In this document: positions 9,396 to 18,530 of the stretch, piece after piece
How positions within the stretch are numbered: position 1 is the stretch's first letter
Layout: every line of letters begins with the position of its first letter
From: Dermatophilaceae bacterium Sec6.4
GTDB taxonomy: Bacteria > Actinomycetota > Actinomycetes > Actinomycetales > Dermatophilaceae
Length of the DNA stretch: 64,000 nucleotides
Direction: 5' to 3'
Assembly: GCA_039636865.1 (NCBI GenBank)
Contig: CP144172.1
Span: 1,550,001 to 1,614,000, forward strand
Position numbers and translations under genes: made by a program
Notes under the pieces: model-generated
What the model was told of the DNA's origin: nothing
Seen by the model: only the letters and a program-made list of their open reading frames with translations
The model's database searches: none

Positions 9396-10433
9396 TCACC
9401 CGAGGCTGGGCTGCTGCTGGGTGATGCAGTGGACGCCGCCGCCACGGGCGTACAGCTCACGGGCATCCACGCCGACAACCTCACGGCCGGGGTAGACCTG
9501 TCGCAGCACGTCCAGGGCGCGGTCGTCATGGGCGTCGTCGAAGGTGCACGCGATGACGCCGCCGTTGACGACCAGGTGGTTGACGTAGCTGTAGTCGACC
9601 GGGCCCTCCTCGTCGGTCAGGGTCGCCGGCGCAGGGATCGGCACGATCCGGACCGTGCGTCCCGCCGAGTCGACCGCGCCGCGCAGGCTCTCGATGAGCT
9701 GCTCGCTGACGGCGTAGTCGGGGTGGGAGTTGTCCTCCTGATGGTGCACGAGCACGACGCCGGGCGAGGGGAAGGTCGCGACGATGTCGACGTGCCCGCG
9801 GGTGCCGAAGTCGTCATAGTCGCGGGTCAGCCCGCGGGGCAGCCAGATGAACGTGTCGACACCGATACACCGGGTGAATTCGGCCTCGATCGACTCCTTG
9901 GTCGCGTCCGGGTTGCGGCCGGGGTCCAACTGCACGGTCTCGGTCAGCAGGACCGTGCCCTCGCCGTCGATGTGAAATCCGCCGCCTTCGTTGACCAGCG
10001 GGGAGGAGATGACGTCTGCGCCGGCGAGTCCCGCCACGAAGCGCCCGATCTTCTCGTCGTGCTCCCAGCTCGCCCAGGACTGCGCGCCCCACCCGTTGAA
10101 GATCCAGTCCACGGCGCCGAGCCGGGTTCCATCCGCAGATCGGACGAACGAGGGGCCCATGTCGCGCATCCAGGCGTCGTTCAAGGGCGCCTCGTGCAGT
10201 TCGACCGCCGGATCGAGCAGGTCGCGGGCGATCTGCACGTCGGCCGGTGCCACCACCATCGACACCGGCTCGAACGCCACGGTCGCGTTGGCCACCGCAG
10301 CCCAGGTGCGCCGGGCGGCACCGGCCTCCTCGGCCGTGTCGCCGAGGGTGTATCCCTGGGTCGGGAACGCCATCCAGGTGCGCTCGTGAGGTGCCCACTC
10401 CGGCGGCATCACCCATCCGCCAGCGGTATTCAC
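9396..10433 (-). CDS. aguA: Agmatine deiminase
   Basis: A 345-residue member of the guanidino-group-modifying superfamily that turns agmatine into N-carbamoylputrescine and ammonia. Recognisable parts are MPPEWAPHERTWMAFP near the N-terminus, DAWMRDMGPSFV, NEGGGFHIDGEG, GHVDIVATF and the C-terminal GGGVHCITQQQP, whose Cys is the nucleophile. The GTG start at 10433 overlaps the upstream amidase stop by 4 bases, so the pair forms one translational unit. Together they convert agmatine to putrescine. A 72-base gap separates the stop from lhr, which may be cotranscribed. Confidence 0.92.
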   Translation of the reverse strand: MNTAGGWVMPPEWAPHERTWMAFPTQGYTLGDTAEEAGAARRTWAAVANATVAFEPVSMVVAPADVQIARDLLDPAVELHEAPLNDAWMRDMGPSFVRSADGTRLGAVDWIFNGWGAQSWASWEHDEKIGRFVAGLAGADVISSPLVNEGGGFHIDGEGTVLLTETVQLDPGRNPDATKESIEAEFTRCIGVDTFIWLPRGLTRDYDDFGTRGHVDIVATFPSPGVVLVHHQEDNSHPDYAVSEQLIESLRGAVDSAGRTVRIVPIPAPATLTDEEGPVDYSYVNHLVVNGGVIACTFDDAHDDRALDVLRQVYPGREVVGVDARELYARGGGVHCITQQQPSLG

Positions 10434-11392
10434 TGCTGCACCGTCCGCGCGTGCTCGGACGTCACCGGCGCCGCCAGTGCGGCGTAGGTGTCCGGTCTGC
10501 GGGTCGCGAGGAAGGGGAACAGATCCAGCCAGTCCCTGCACTGCCCCAGATCGAGATCGGCGACCAGCACCGCCTCCTCGTCGCGGGGAGCCTGGACGAG
10601 CACCCGGCCGTACGGGTCGGCGATGAACGAACTGCCGTAGAAGGTGATCAGGCCCTCGTTGCCGCAGCGGTTGGGCGCAATCACAAAGAGTGCGTTGGCG
10701 ATGGCATGCGCGACGATCGTGTGCTGCCACAGCGGCTGGGTGTCGAAGTCCGGGTGGTCCGGCTCGGAGCCGATAGCTGTCGGGTAGACCAGCAGCTGGG
10801 CGCCCGCGAGCGCGTAGGACCGCGCGACCTCCGGGAACCACTCGTCCCAGCAGGTCGGCAAGCCGATTTTGATATCGGGGTCCTGCACGACGGCGACCGG
10901 GTAGGCGTCCTGCGGCGGACCGGGGCGGAAGTATTTGTCCTCGTAGTAGCCGGCGGTGACCGGGATGTGGGTCTTGCGGGTGCGCTGCACCAGTTCGCCG
11001 TCGGGCGCCACCAGGATCGCGGTGTTGAACCCGCGGCCGTCCTCGGCGTCGGCACGCTCGTAGAGAGATGAGTGCACGTAGACGCCGAACTCGCGCGCTG
11101 CCCGCTGCACCAGCTGCATGGTCGGGCCGCTCACCAGGTCTTCGGCCGTGTCGCTCGGGGTGCCGGTGGGCAAGGTGTCGGCGGGGTAGCGCGAGAGGGT
11201 GATCTCGGGCAGGAACACGAATTTCGCACCTGTCTCGGCCGCCTGCCCGATGGCCGCGTGCAGGGTCTGCGCGAGCCGTACCGGGTCGCAATCCCACGCA
11301 TGCTGGACCAGTCCGACGCGGACAGGCGGTGACTGTGGTTCCTGGACGCGGGCAGGGGAATCGGGGACATCGGGAGCGATGATGAGGCGCAT
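10430..11392 (-). CDS. aguB: N-carbamoylputrescine amidase (nitrilase superfamily)
   Basis: A 320-residue carbon-nitrogen hydrolase. The Glu-Lys-Cys triad is visible: FLPEITLSRY (Glu), RKTHIPVTAGYYEDKYF (Lys) and PTCWDEWFPE (Cys). It should hydrolyse N-carbamoylputrescine, the AguA product, to putrescine, CO2 and ammonia. The assignment rests on the motifs and on the overlap with aguA. I chose ATG at 11392 (MRLIIAPDV); longer starts upstream have no clear ribosome binding site. It diverges from the DUF3046 gene with about 70 bases between them. Confidence 0.9.
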   Translation of the reverse strand: MRLIIAPDVPDSPARVQEPQSPPVRVGLVQHAWDCDPVRLAQTLHAAIGQAAETGAKFVFLPEITLSRYPADTLPTGTPSDTAEDLVSGPTMQLVQRAAREFGVYVHSSLYERADAEDGRGFNTAILVAPDGELVQRTRKTHIPVTAGYYEDKYFRPGPPQDAYPVAVVQDPDIKIGLPTCWDEWFPEVARSYALAGAQLLVYPTAIGSEPDHPDFDTQPLWQHTIVAHAIANALFVIAPNRCGNEGLITFYGSSFIADPYGRVLVQAPRDEEAVLVADLDLGQCRDWLDLFPFLATRRPDTYAALAAPVTSEHARTVQQ

Positions 11393-11465
11393 CACTGCAG
11401 TATGGCGTGCGTCACCCGCCGCACGCACCGGATCAGCGACCGTGACTCACTGACACACTGAGCGG

Positions 11466-11687
11466 GTGCGAGTGAGCGAATTCTGGCGACTGATGGATGA
11501 GGAGTTCGGCTCCGGATACGCCCGGGTGCTGGCGAGATCCCACTCGATCTACGCGCTCGCCGATCGCACCGCCGATCAGGCGATCGATGAGGGCGAAAAC
11601 CTGCGCGACGTGTGGCAGGCACTCTGCAAGGACATGGATGTGCCGCCGGACCGCTGGCTGGGTCGGGATCTGCCGGCTCCCCGCTGA
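11466..11687 (+). CDS. DUF3046 family protein
   Basis: A 73-residue soluble protein starting with GTG. The N-terminal VSEFWRLMDEEFG, the central alpha-helical part and the C-terminal DMDVPPDRWLG match DUF3046, a small actinobacterial family found directly upstream of recA. Its function is unknown. Conserved linkage to recA suggests a role in DNA metabolism or shared regulation, but the sequence offers no catalytic motif. The recA control region lies about 20 bases after its stop, so recA probably has its own promoter. Confidence 0.85.
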   Translation: MRVSEFWRLMDEEFGSGYARVLARSHSIYALADRTADQAIDEGENLRDVWQALCKDMDVPPDRWLGRDLPAPR

Positions 11688-11704
11688 CTGTGGCGCGTGT
11701 CGCT

Positions 11705-11720
11705 TCGTACGCGTGTTCGG
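11705..11720 (+). promoter_or_regulatory. LexA (SOS) box upstream of recA
   Basis: TCGTACGCGTGTTCGG matches 10 of 12 conserved bases of the actinobacterial LexA operator TCGAAC-N4-GTTCGA. It lies about 185 bases before recA and just upstream of a -10-like TAGAGT (11730-11735), where a bound repressor would cover the -35 region. Confidence 0.65.
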
Positions 11721-11729
11721 GGTGTGGTC

Positions 11730-11735
11730 TAGAGT
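11730..11735 (+). promoter_or_regulatory. Putative recA -10 element
   Basis: TAGAGT fits the actinobacterial TANNNT -10 pattern and lies 10 bases after the LexA box. No good -35 hexamer is seen at the usual distance. The implied leader before recA is about 160 bases. Confidence 0.4.
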
Positions 11736-11903
11736 TTCCACAGGTGCCCCACCGGGGAGTCGCTCATCCACACGTGCTGGATCAAGTGCGGCGGCTGTCG
11801 GTGGCGGCGCTTAGCGTCTGACCAGATCCAACGTCATCGCACGAGGCGTTGAGGAGAAGGTCGCCTGTAGGCGCGATCCACCGCGAGCAGAGAGAAGCAC
11901 CCG

Positions 11904-13010
11904 ATGAGCCCAGTAGCAGCCGGTCCCAAGCCCGGAGACAAAGCAAAGGCCCTCGAAGCCGTCATGGCCCAGATCGAGAAGGCGCACGGCAAGGGTTCCG
12001 TGATGCGCCTGGGCGAGGACGTCCGTCCCCCGATCGACGTCATCCCGACCGGTTCGATCGCGCTCGACCTGGCCCTCGGTATCGGCGGGCTCCCGCGCGG
12101 TCGGGTCGTGGAGATCTACGGCCCGGAGAGCAGTGGTAAGACCACGGTTGCGCTGCACGCGGTCGCCAGCGCCCAGCGGGCGGGCGGTATCGCTGCGTTC
12201 ATCGACGCCGAACACGCGCTCGATCCCGAATACGCCAAGAAGCTCGGAGTCGACATCGACTCGCTGCTGGTCAGTCAGCCCGACACGGGCGAGCAGGCGC
12301 TGGAAATTGCGGACATGTTGATCCGCTCCGGATCGATCGCCATCATCGTGATCGACTCCGTCGCTGCCCTGGTGCCGCGTGCGGAGATCGAGGGCGAGAT
12401 GGGTGACAGCCACGTCGGCCTCCAGGCCCGACTGATGTCCCAGGCGCTGCGCAAGATCACCGGCGCTCTCAGTAACACCGGCACGACCGCGATCTTCATC
12501 AACCAGCTGCGCGAGAAGATCGGCGTGATGTTCGGCTCGCCGGAGACCACTACCGGTGGCAAGGCGCTGAAGTTCTACGCGTCCGTGCGGCTGGACGTGC
12601 GCCGCATCGAGACGCTGAAGGACGGCACCGACCCCGTCGGTAACCGCACCCGCGTCAAGGTGGTCAAGAACAAGGTGGCTCCGCCCTTCAAGCAGGCCGA
12701 GTTCGACATCCTGTACGGACACGGCATCTCCCGTGAAGGTGGCCTGATCGACATGGGCGTGGAGCAGGGCTTCGTCCGCAAATCCGGAGCCTGGTACACC
12801 TACGAAGGCGACCAGCTCGGACAGGGCAAGGAGAATGTCCGCAAGTTCTTGCTGGACAACCCCGACCTGAGTGACGAGATCGAGAAGAAGATCAAAGAGA
12901 AGCTCGGTATCGGCCCGCAGGTCGACAAGCCTGCCGAGGTTGTGGTGTCGGCAGGGGCAGTCGCACCGGCCAAGGCTGCGGCGCCGGCCGAGGTGCCGGT
13001 CGACTTCTAA
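11904..13010 (+). CDS. recA: Recombinase RecA
   Basis: A 368-residue RecA, the strand-exchange protein of homologous recombination and the coprotease that triggers LexA self-cleavage. Walker A is GPESSGKTT, the Walker B region reads [12 protein letters not shown], and loop L2 contains [20 protein letters not shown]. No intein interrupts it, unlike in some mycobacteria. The C-terminal tail is acidic and then Ala/Pro-rich and ends VPVDF. It sits between DUF3046 and recX, the usual actinobacterial order. The LexA box at 11705-11720 indicates SOS control. Confidence 0.98.
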   Translation: MSPVAAGPKPGDKAKALEAVMAQIEKAHGKGSVMRLGEDVRPPIDVIPTGSIALDLALGIGGLPRGRVVEIYGPESSGKTTVALHAVASAQRAGGIAAFIDAEHALDPEYAKKLGVDIDSLLVSQPDTGEQALEIADMLIRSGSIAIIVIDSVAALVPRAEIEGEMGDSHVGLQARLMSQALRKITGALSNTGTTAIFINQLREKIGVMFGSPETTTGGKALKFYASVRLDVRRIETLKDGTDPVGNRTRVKVVKNKVAPPFKQAEFDILYGHGISREGGLIDMGVEQGFVRKSGAWYTYEGDQLGQGKENVRKFLLDNPDLSDEIEKKIKEKLGIGPQVDKPAEVVVSAGAVAPAKAAAPAEVPVDF

Positions 13011-13012
13011 AG

Positions 13013-13543
13013 ATGACGTCGCGGGGAATGTCCTCGCCCCGTCCGGCAGGCGACGGCGCGTCGGATCCGCATGACGTCGCGCGGGCCATTGTGTTGCAAC
13101 AGCTCACGATGGCCCCGCGAAGCCGTCGCCACCTGGAAGACAAGCTCGTCGCCAAAGGGTGCGACGAGCAGGTGTCGAAGGTGGTCCTGGATCGGATGCA
13201 GGACGTCGGGTTGGTCGACGACGCGGCGTATGCGGGGATGCTGGTGCGCTCCCAACAGGTGGGCCGCGGGCTGGCCCGTCGGGCGTTGGCGCAGGAGCTT
13301 CGCCGTAAGGGCGTGGACGACGACGTGGCCCAGGAGGCACTTGAGCAGATCGATGACGAGAGCGAGCGGGCCCGCGCTCACGCGCTGGTGGCCAAGAAGA
13401 TGCGATCGATGCACGGTCTCGATGCCCTGGTTCAAACTCGTCGCCTCGCAGGCATGTTGGCGCGCAAGGGTTATTCGTCGTCGATGTCGTGGTCGGTGAT
13501 CCGGGAAGCCGTTGCCGATGCTCCCGAGCACCAGCGCGACTGA
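13013..13543 (+). CDS. recX: Regulatory protein RecX
   Basis: A 176-residue, mostly helical RecX, which binds RecA filaments and limits RecA activity. The three-helix repeat pattern is visible in LQQLTMAPRSRRHLEDKL, VGLVDDAAYAGMLVRSQQ and ARRALAQELRRKGVDDDVA. It begins 2 bases after the recA stop, so the genes are coupled. The stop codon lies inside a short 14-bp tandem repeat. Confidence 0.93.
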   Translation: MTSRGMSSPRPAGDGASDPHDVARAIVLQQLTMAPRSRRHLEDKLVAKGCDEQVSKVVLDRMQDVGLVDDAAYAGMLVRSQQVGRGLARRALAQELRRKGVDDDVAQEALEQIDDESERARAHALVAKKMRSMHGLDALVQTRRLAGMLARKGYSSSMSWSVIREAVADAPEHQRD

Positions 13544-13578
13544 CCTGGGCCGACTGACCTGGGCCGACTGACCCGGGC
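13537..13578 (+). repeat. Three 14-bp tandem repeats at the recX stop
   Basis: CGACTGACCTGGGC occurs at 13537-13550 and 13551-13564, with a third copy at 13565-13578 differing at one base. The first copy contains the recX TGA, and every copy supplies a TGA in another frame. Replication slippage is the simplest origin. Confidence 0.8.
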
Positions 13579-13607
13579 GGGCCGCTCAGCAGCGTAACGT
13601 CGGGCAG

Positions 13608-14987
13608 ATGACTGACGTTGCCGAGGCGCTGCACGCACTGCGCGGAATGCTCGACCCCAGGGTCGTGCTCAGCGATCTGGATCTGATGGCGAGCTACGTG
13701 CATGACGAGGCGGAGTGGGCACCGTACGAGATGCCCATGGCGGTGGTCCGGGTGCGCAGCGCCGCCGACGTGCAGATAGTCGTCCGGTGGGCGCTCGAGC
13801 ACCGCATCCCCGTGGTCGCGCGAGGTGCGGGCACCGGCCTGTCCGGCGGCGCGAACTCGCTGGCCGGATGCGTGGTGATCTCCTTGGATCAGCTGAACGC
13901 AGTACGGGAGGTCAACCCGCTGGAGCGACTTGCGGTCGCGGAGCCGGGAGTGATCAACGACGACCTGCGCAAGGCCGTTGCGGAGCACGGACTCTGGTAT
14001 CCCCCCGACCCGGCCAGCTCACCGTGGTCGACGATCGGCGGAAACGTCGCGACCAACGCCGGCGGTATGTGCTGCGTCAAGTACGGGGTTACCCGCGACT
14101 ACGTGCGTGAACTGCAGGTGGTCACCGGCACGGGCGACATCGTCCGGTTGGGACGCCGGACCGCCAAGGGGGTGTCCGGGCTGGACCTGATGAGCTTGTT
14201 CGTCGGATCCGAGGGCACCCTCGGCATCATCACCGAGATCACCGTCCGTCTGCTACCGCTGCCAGATCCCGGGCACACCGTGATCGGTTATTTCGACGAC
14301 CTGGTCGCGGCGGGCGAAGCTGTGCGGGCTGTCGCCTTGTGTGGGCTGACGCCTGCAGCCTTGGAACTGGTCGATCGAACGACCCTTGAGGCAGTCGACG
14401 AATACGCGCATCTGGGCATCGGTGCGGAGGCGAACGTCGTCCTCATCGGCCGGATCGATGACGGCGGCGAGGCGGGCTCGGCCGGTGCGCTCGCGATGCG
14501 TGAGGTGTTCGCTGCGGCGGGCGCCACCTTTACCGCGGAAGCCGCCGACGCAGAGGAGGCGGAGGCGATGATGGCGGCGCGGCGGCTGGCCTACCCGGCG
14601 CTGGAACGGCTGGGGGAGGTGCTCACCGAGGACGTGTGCGTGCCGAAGGCAGCCGTACCGCAGATGCTGCAGGACGTTGCTGACATCGGCATCAGGCATG
14701 ACATCAGGATCGCCAACATCGCGCACGCCGGTGACGGAAATCTGCACCCGCTGATGCTGATCGAGCGCGGCGATGTCGCTGCGAAGGAGCGCGCGCAGCT
14801 GGCGTTCACTGCCATCATCGACGCCGCATTGGCAGCAGGTGGCACGGTGACCGGTGAGCACGGGGTCGGTCTGCTGAAACGACCCGGGATGGAGCGCGAA
14901 CTCGGCCCGCAGGTGCTGGCCATGCAGCGCGCCGTCAAGGCAGCCCTGGACCCGCACGGCATTCTCAATCCCGGCAAGGCCGTCTGA
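13608..14987 (+). CDS. FAD-linked oxidase, GlcD / D-lactate dehydrogenase type
   Basis: A 459-residue flavoprotein with an N-terminal PCMH-type FAD-binding domain and a C-terminal FAD-oxidase domain. Visible landmarks are ARGAGTGLSGGANS, STIGGNVATNAGGMCCVKYG, VGSEGTLGIITEITVRLLP, HAGDGNLHPL and GEHGVGLLK. The family oxidises 2-hydroxy acids such as glycolate or D-lactate and passes electrons to the respiratory chain. The substrate cannot be fixed from sequence. No GlcE or GlcF partner lies next to it. It starts 64 bases after recX and has its own ATG. Confidence 0.88.
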   Translation: MTDVAEALHALRGMLDPRVVLSDLDLMASYVHDEAEWAPYEMPMAVVRVRSAADVQIVVRWALEHRIPVVARGAGTGLSGGANSLAGCVVISLDQLNAVREVNPLERLAVAEPGVINDDLRKAVAEHGLWYPPDPASSPWSTIGGNVATNAGGMCCVKYGVTRDYVRELQVVTGTGDIVRLGRRTAKGVSGLDLMSLFVGSEGTLGIITEITVRLLPLPDPGHTVIGYFDDLVAAGEAVRAVALCGLTPAALELVDRTTLEAVDEYAHLGIGAEANVVLIGRIDDGGEAGSAGALAMREVFAAAGATFTAEAADAEEAEAMMAARRLAYPALERLGEVLTEDVCVPKAAVPQMLQDVADIGIRHDIRIANIAHAGDGNLHPLMLIERGDVAAKERAQLAFTAIIDAALAAGGTVTGEHGVGLLKRPGMERELGPQVLAMQRAVKAALDPHGILNPGKAV

Positions 14988-15077
14988 TCTGCGCTGCGGC
15001 CGGCTGCCCTCGTCGACCACGGCCTGGCAGGAGGCCGACAGGAGGCCCGCGCAACACGCCGTATCCTGGACCGCGTT

Positions 15078-16598
15078 ATGCGCACGTATGAGGTCCGCAC
15101 CCACGGGTGCCAGATGAACGTCCACGACTCCGAGCGGATCAGCGGTCTGCTGGAGCATGCAGGGTATGTCGACCGGATGACCCTCGCCTCGGCCGAACAG
15201 CCGGAGGCGGCCGATGTGGTGGTCTACAACACCTGCGCGGTGCGCGAGAACGCCTCCGACAAGCTGTACGGCAACCTGGGAGCGCTCAAAGCGGTCAAAG
15301 ACGTGCACCCCGGAATGCAGATCGCGGTCGGCGGCTGCCTGGCGCAGAAGGACCAGGGCACGATCGTCGAGCGCGCACCCTGGGTCGACGTGGTCTTCGG
15401 CACCCACAACGTCGGATCGCTGCCCGTCCTGTTGGAGCGGGCCCGCCACAACGCCGAGGCGCAGGTGGAGATCCTCGAGTCGTTGGAGACCTTCCCCTCC
15501 ACGTTGCCGACCCGACGCGATTCGGCCTACAGCGGCTGGGTATCGATTTCGGTGGGCTGCAACAACACTTGCACCTTCTGCATAGTGCCTGCTCTGCGCG
15601 GTAAGGAGAAGGACCGTCGGCCGGGGGATGTCCTGGCCGAGGTGCAGGCGCTGGTCGACCAGGGAGTCGTGGAGATCACGCTGCTGGGTCAGAACGTGAA
15701 CACCTACGGCGTGGAGTTCGGCGACCGCCTCGCGTTCGGCAAGTTGCTGCGGGCCTGCGGGCAGATCACGGGCTTGGAGCGCGTGCGATTCACCTCGCCG
15801 CATCCGGCGGCCTTCACCGACGATGTCATTGACGCGATGGCGGAAACTGCCAACGTCATGCCGTCCCTGCACATGCCGTTGCAGTCCGGTTCGGACAAGG
15901 TACTCAAAGACATGCGCCGGTCCTATCGATCGGCCAAGTTCCTCGGCATCATCGACCGGGTCCGCGCATCGATGCCCGAGGCGGCCATCACCACCGACAT
16001 CATCGTCGGCTTCCCTGGTGAGACGGAGCAGGATTTCGAGCAGACCCTGCGGGTCGTTCGAGAGGCACGGTTCTCCTCCGCGTTCACCTTCCAGTACTCG
16101 ATCCGACCGGGCACACCGGCGGCAGAGCTGCCCGATCAGCTTCCGAAAGCAGTGGTTCAGGAGCGGTTCATGCGGCTGGTCGCGCTCCAGGAGGAAGTGT
16201 CCTGGGCAGAGAACAAGCGGATGATCGGCCGCGAGGTGGAGGTCCTGGTTTCACCGAGCGAAGGTCGTAAAGACGCTGCGAGCGGGCGAATGTCCGGTCG
16301 CGCACAGGACAACCGGTTGGTGCATTTTGCGGTGCCGGAGGGCGCGGAGCGGGCCCGACCAGGTGACATGGTCACCGTTGGTGTCACCTACGCAGCCCCC
16401 CACCACCTGGTGGCCGACTCCGGTGTCGAGGGCGGCGCCTACTCCGTGCGCCGCACCGCCGGCGGCGATGCGTGGGCAGCACTGCAGGACGGCGCGACGC
16501 CGGGCGCGATCAACAAGCCGGCCGTCGCTCTCGGAATGCCGAGTATCGGTGCGCCGGTATTGCGCGAGGTCGCGGCTGGTCCTGCCTGTGCCGGCTGA
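15078..16598 (+). CDS. miaB: tRNA-2-methylthio-N6-dimethylallyladenosine synthase MiaB
   Basis: A 506-residue radical-SAM methylthiotransferase that adds 2-methylthio to isopentenyl-A37 of tRNAs reading U-starting codons. First-cluster cysteines lie in [23 protein letters not shown] and VGGCLAQK; the radical-SAM motif is CNNTCTFC at about residue 161. A TRAM domain precedes a C-terminal extension. It needs the product of MiaA, encoded about 7.5 kb downstream. A -10-like TATCCT at 15060 leaves a very short leader. Confidence 0.95.
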   Translation: MRTYEVRTHGCQMNVHDSERISGLLEHAGYVDRMTLASAEQPEAADVVVYNTCAVRENASDKLYGNLGALKAVKDVHPGMQIAVGGCLAQKDQGTIVERAPWVDVVFGTHNVGSLPVLLERARHNAEAQVEILESLETFPSTLPTRRDSAYSGWVSISVGCNNTCTFCIVPALRGKEKDRRPGDVLAEVQALVDQGVVEITLLGQNVNTYGVEFGDRLAFGKLLRACGQITGLERVRFTSPHPAAFTDDVIDAMAETANVMPSLHMPLQSGSDKVLKDMRRSYRSAKFLGIIDRVRASMPEAAITTDIIVGFPGETEQDFEQTLRVVREARFSSAFTFQYSIRPGTPAAELPDQLPKAVVQERFMRLVALQEEVSWAENKRMIGREVEVLVSPSEGRKDAASGRMSGRAQDNRLVHFAVPEGAERARPGDMVTVGVTYAAPHHLVADSGVEGGAYSVRRTAGGDAWAALQDGATPGAINKPAVALGMPSIGAPVLREVAAGPACAG

Positions 16599-17181
16599 CC
16601 CATCCGGCCAGGAGCCGACCCGCACCCTGCGGGCGGTTCCGCCGCAGCAGCGACCGCTACGGACGCGACGCACCGCGCGGGTTCTGCTGATCGACCGAGC
16701 AGAGCGGGTGCTGCTCTTCTCCGACCGGGACCCGGGGGTCAGCGGTGTCACCTGGTGGATCACCCCCGGTGGCGGAATCGAGGCCGGCGAGTCCGATGTC
16801 GTAGCGGCCATCCGTGAGGTGCACGAGGAGACCGGTTTGCTGCTGGACGCGACCGCTCTGATCGGGCCGCTCGCGGCGCGGCGGGTGCGGCACGGTTACT
16901 CCGACGTGGTCATCAACCAGCACGACACCTTTTTTGCGGCGTACGTCGATGCGTTCGAGGTCGACACCTCCGGGCACACGCAGGAGGAGAAGATCACCAT
17001 GACCGCGAGCCGGTGGTGGTCCCGCGACGAGTTGGCAACGACGACCGCGACGATCTGGCCTGCCCAGTTGGGTCAGCTGCGGGACGCCGCGGGCGAGTTC
17101 GAGGACAGCGCTCGGACGATGGCTCAGCTGCCCGATGCCGACGAATCCACAGTCTCACCCGACCTCGGTTGGGCCCGCTGA
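16588..17181 (+). CDS. Nudix hydrolase
   Basis: A 197-residue protein with a perfect Nudix box G-x5-E-x7-R-E-U-x-E-E-x-[22 protein letters not shown], then TGL, at about residues 55-77. Nudix enzymes hydrolyse nucleoside diphosphates linked to other groups, with Mg2+ bound by the Glu residues. The substrate is unknown. Before the box, [19 protein letters not shown] is the first strand pair of the fold. I place the start at GTG 16588, overlapping the miaB stop by 11 bases; later starts are possible. It probably shares the miaB transcript, which ends at the 48-bp palindrome after its stop. Confidence 0.85.
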   Translation: MPADPSGQEPTRTLRAVPPQQRPLRTRRTARVLLIDRAERVLLFSDRDPGVSGVTWWITPGGGIEAGESDVVAAIREVHEETGLLLDATALIGPLAARRVRHGYSDVVINQHDTFFAAYVDAFEVDTSGHTQEEKITMTASRWWSRDELATTTATIWPAQLGQLRDAAGEFEDSARTMAQLPDADESTVSPDLGWAR

Positions 17182-17197
17182 CGACCACCCTCCGCGT

Positions 17198-17245
17198 TTT
17201 GGACATGCCGGGCGGGGCATATATGCCCCGCCCGGCATGTCCAAA
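17198..17245 (+). terminator. 48-bp perfect palindrome after the Nudix gene
   Basis: Each 24-base arm is the exact reverse complement of the other. The left arm starts TTTGGACATGCC and ends GGGGCATA. It lies 16 bases after the Nudix stop and ends 21 bases before the MFS start, so it likely terminates the miaB-Nudix transcript. A second, related palindrome of identical length follows the MFS gene. Confidence 0.8.
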
Positions 17246-17266
17246 TGCAGGACGAGGCTGAGCGGG

Positions 17267-18472
17267 ATGGTTGCAGGCACAGCGCCGACACCAGCCGGTT
17301 ACCGTCGTAGGGAGCCCGGCTACCGGCGGATCACGCTGGCCCTCTTCGCGGCCGGTATGACGACCTTCGTTGCGATGTACGCCGCGCAGGCCGTCCTGCC
17401 TGCGCTGTCCGAAGATTTTGGCGTGTCGCCTGCCGGGTCGGCGCTCGCCGTGTCGGCGACGACCGGTGCGCTGGCATTGGCGGTCATCCCGGCGAGTGCT
17501 CTTTCCGAGAAGTTCGGCCGGGTCAGGGTGATGACGGCGTCGGCCCTACTCAGCTTGATCGTCGGGTTGGTGCTGCCCTGGGTGGGCTCTTTCGGGGTAC
17601 TCATCGCGTTGCGGGCGGTGCAGGGCGTCGCGCTCGCGGGGGTGCCTGCTACCGCGATGGCCTACCTCGCGGAGGAAGTACACGCAGGTGATCTCGGTGC
17701 AGCAATGGGTCGATACATTGCCGGCACGACCATCGGTGGCCTGGCGGGGCGCATCATCGCTGCGTTGACACTTGATCTGTCCACGTGGCAGTGGGCGCTG
17801 GAGGCAGCCGCGCTGGTGAGCGTGGTGTTCACGCTGATCTTCATTCGCTCTGCGCCGCCGTCGGTGTATTTTCGCCCGCAACCGGTCGGCCTACGGACGA
17901 CGACCCGCGCGGTGCTGGGACACCTGCGGAACCCTCGCCTGGTGGCTCTTTTCGCGACCGCGTTCCTGCTGATGGGCGGCTTCGTCTCGCTCTACAACCT
18001 GCTCGGCTACCGGCTGCTGGCCGGCCCGTTCAATTTGTCGCAGACGGTGGTCGGTCTGGTCTTTCTGATGTATCTGTCCGGGACCGTCTCCGCAGCCGCA
18101 GCCGGACGGTTGTCGGACCGTTTCGGTCGTGCCTCTGTCCTGATATGCGCTGAGCTCGTAGCCCTGATAGGGCTGCTGCTGACCTGGACGACGAGGTTGC
18201 CGGTCGTTCTGGCGGGGGTGCTGTTCTTCACCGCGGGCTTCTTCGCGGCACATGCCGTCGCGAGCGGGTGGGTCAGCCGTATCGCGAATGAGCACCGCGC
18301 AGAGGCCAGCTCGCTCTATCTGCTGGCGTACTACGCGGGCAGCTCGGTGTTGGGCGCAGTCGCCGGTTTCGCCTACTCCGGGGCAGGCTGGCACGGCGTC
18401 ATCGCCTACATCGGTGCGGCGTTCGGCGTAGCAGTCCTCATCGTGGTCGCCCTCAGCCGCGCGACACCCTGA
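17267..18472 (+). CDS. MFS transporter
   Basis: A 401-residue membrane protein with about 12 hydrophobic segments. The loop after helix 2 reads SALSEKFGRVRVM, matching the major-facilitator signature G-x-x-x-D-R-x-G-R-[RK], and the second half repeats it as GRLSDRFGRASVL. Overall it resembles drug or metabolite exporters of the YnfM/arabinose-efflux type. The substrate is unknown. I start at ATG 17267 because an earlier in-frame ATG lies inside the palindromic terminator. The gene is isolated between two matching 48-bp palindromes, so it is probably monocistronic. Confidence 0.88.
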   Translation: MVAGTAPTPAGYRRREPGYRRITLALFAAGMTTFVAMYAAQAVLPALSEDFGVSPAGSALAVSATTGALALAVIPASALSEKFGRVRVMTASALLSLIVGLVLPWVGSFGVLIALRAVQGVALAGVPATAMAYLAEEVHAGDLGAAMGRYIAGTTIGGLAGRIIAALTLDLSTWQWALEAAALVSVVFTLIFIRSAPPSVYFRPQPVGLRTTTRAVLGHLRNPRLVALFATAFLLMGGFVSLYNLLGYRLLAGPFNLSQTVVGLVFLMYLSGTVSAAAAGRLSDRFGRASVLICAELVALIGLLLTWTTRLPVVLAGVLFFTAGFFAAHAVASGWVSRIANEHRAEASSLYLLAYYAGSSVLGAVAGFAYSGAGWHGVIAYIGAAFGVAVLIVVALSRATP

Positions 18473-18482
18473 TATCTCGCGA

Positions 18483-18530
18483 TTTGGACTTGCTGAACGG
18501 GGCACATGTGCCCCGTTCAGCAAGTCCAAA
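18483..18530 (+). terminator. 48-bp perfect palindrome after the MFS gene
   Basis: The arms are 24 bases and perfectly complementary; the left arm starts TTTGGACTTGCT and ends GGGGCACA. It shares 19 of 24 arm bases with the palindrome at 17198, and all five differences are matched by changes in the opposite arm. It begins 10 bases after the MFS stop. It also encodes the last residues of the minus-strand DUF1348 remnant. Confidence 0.8.
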
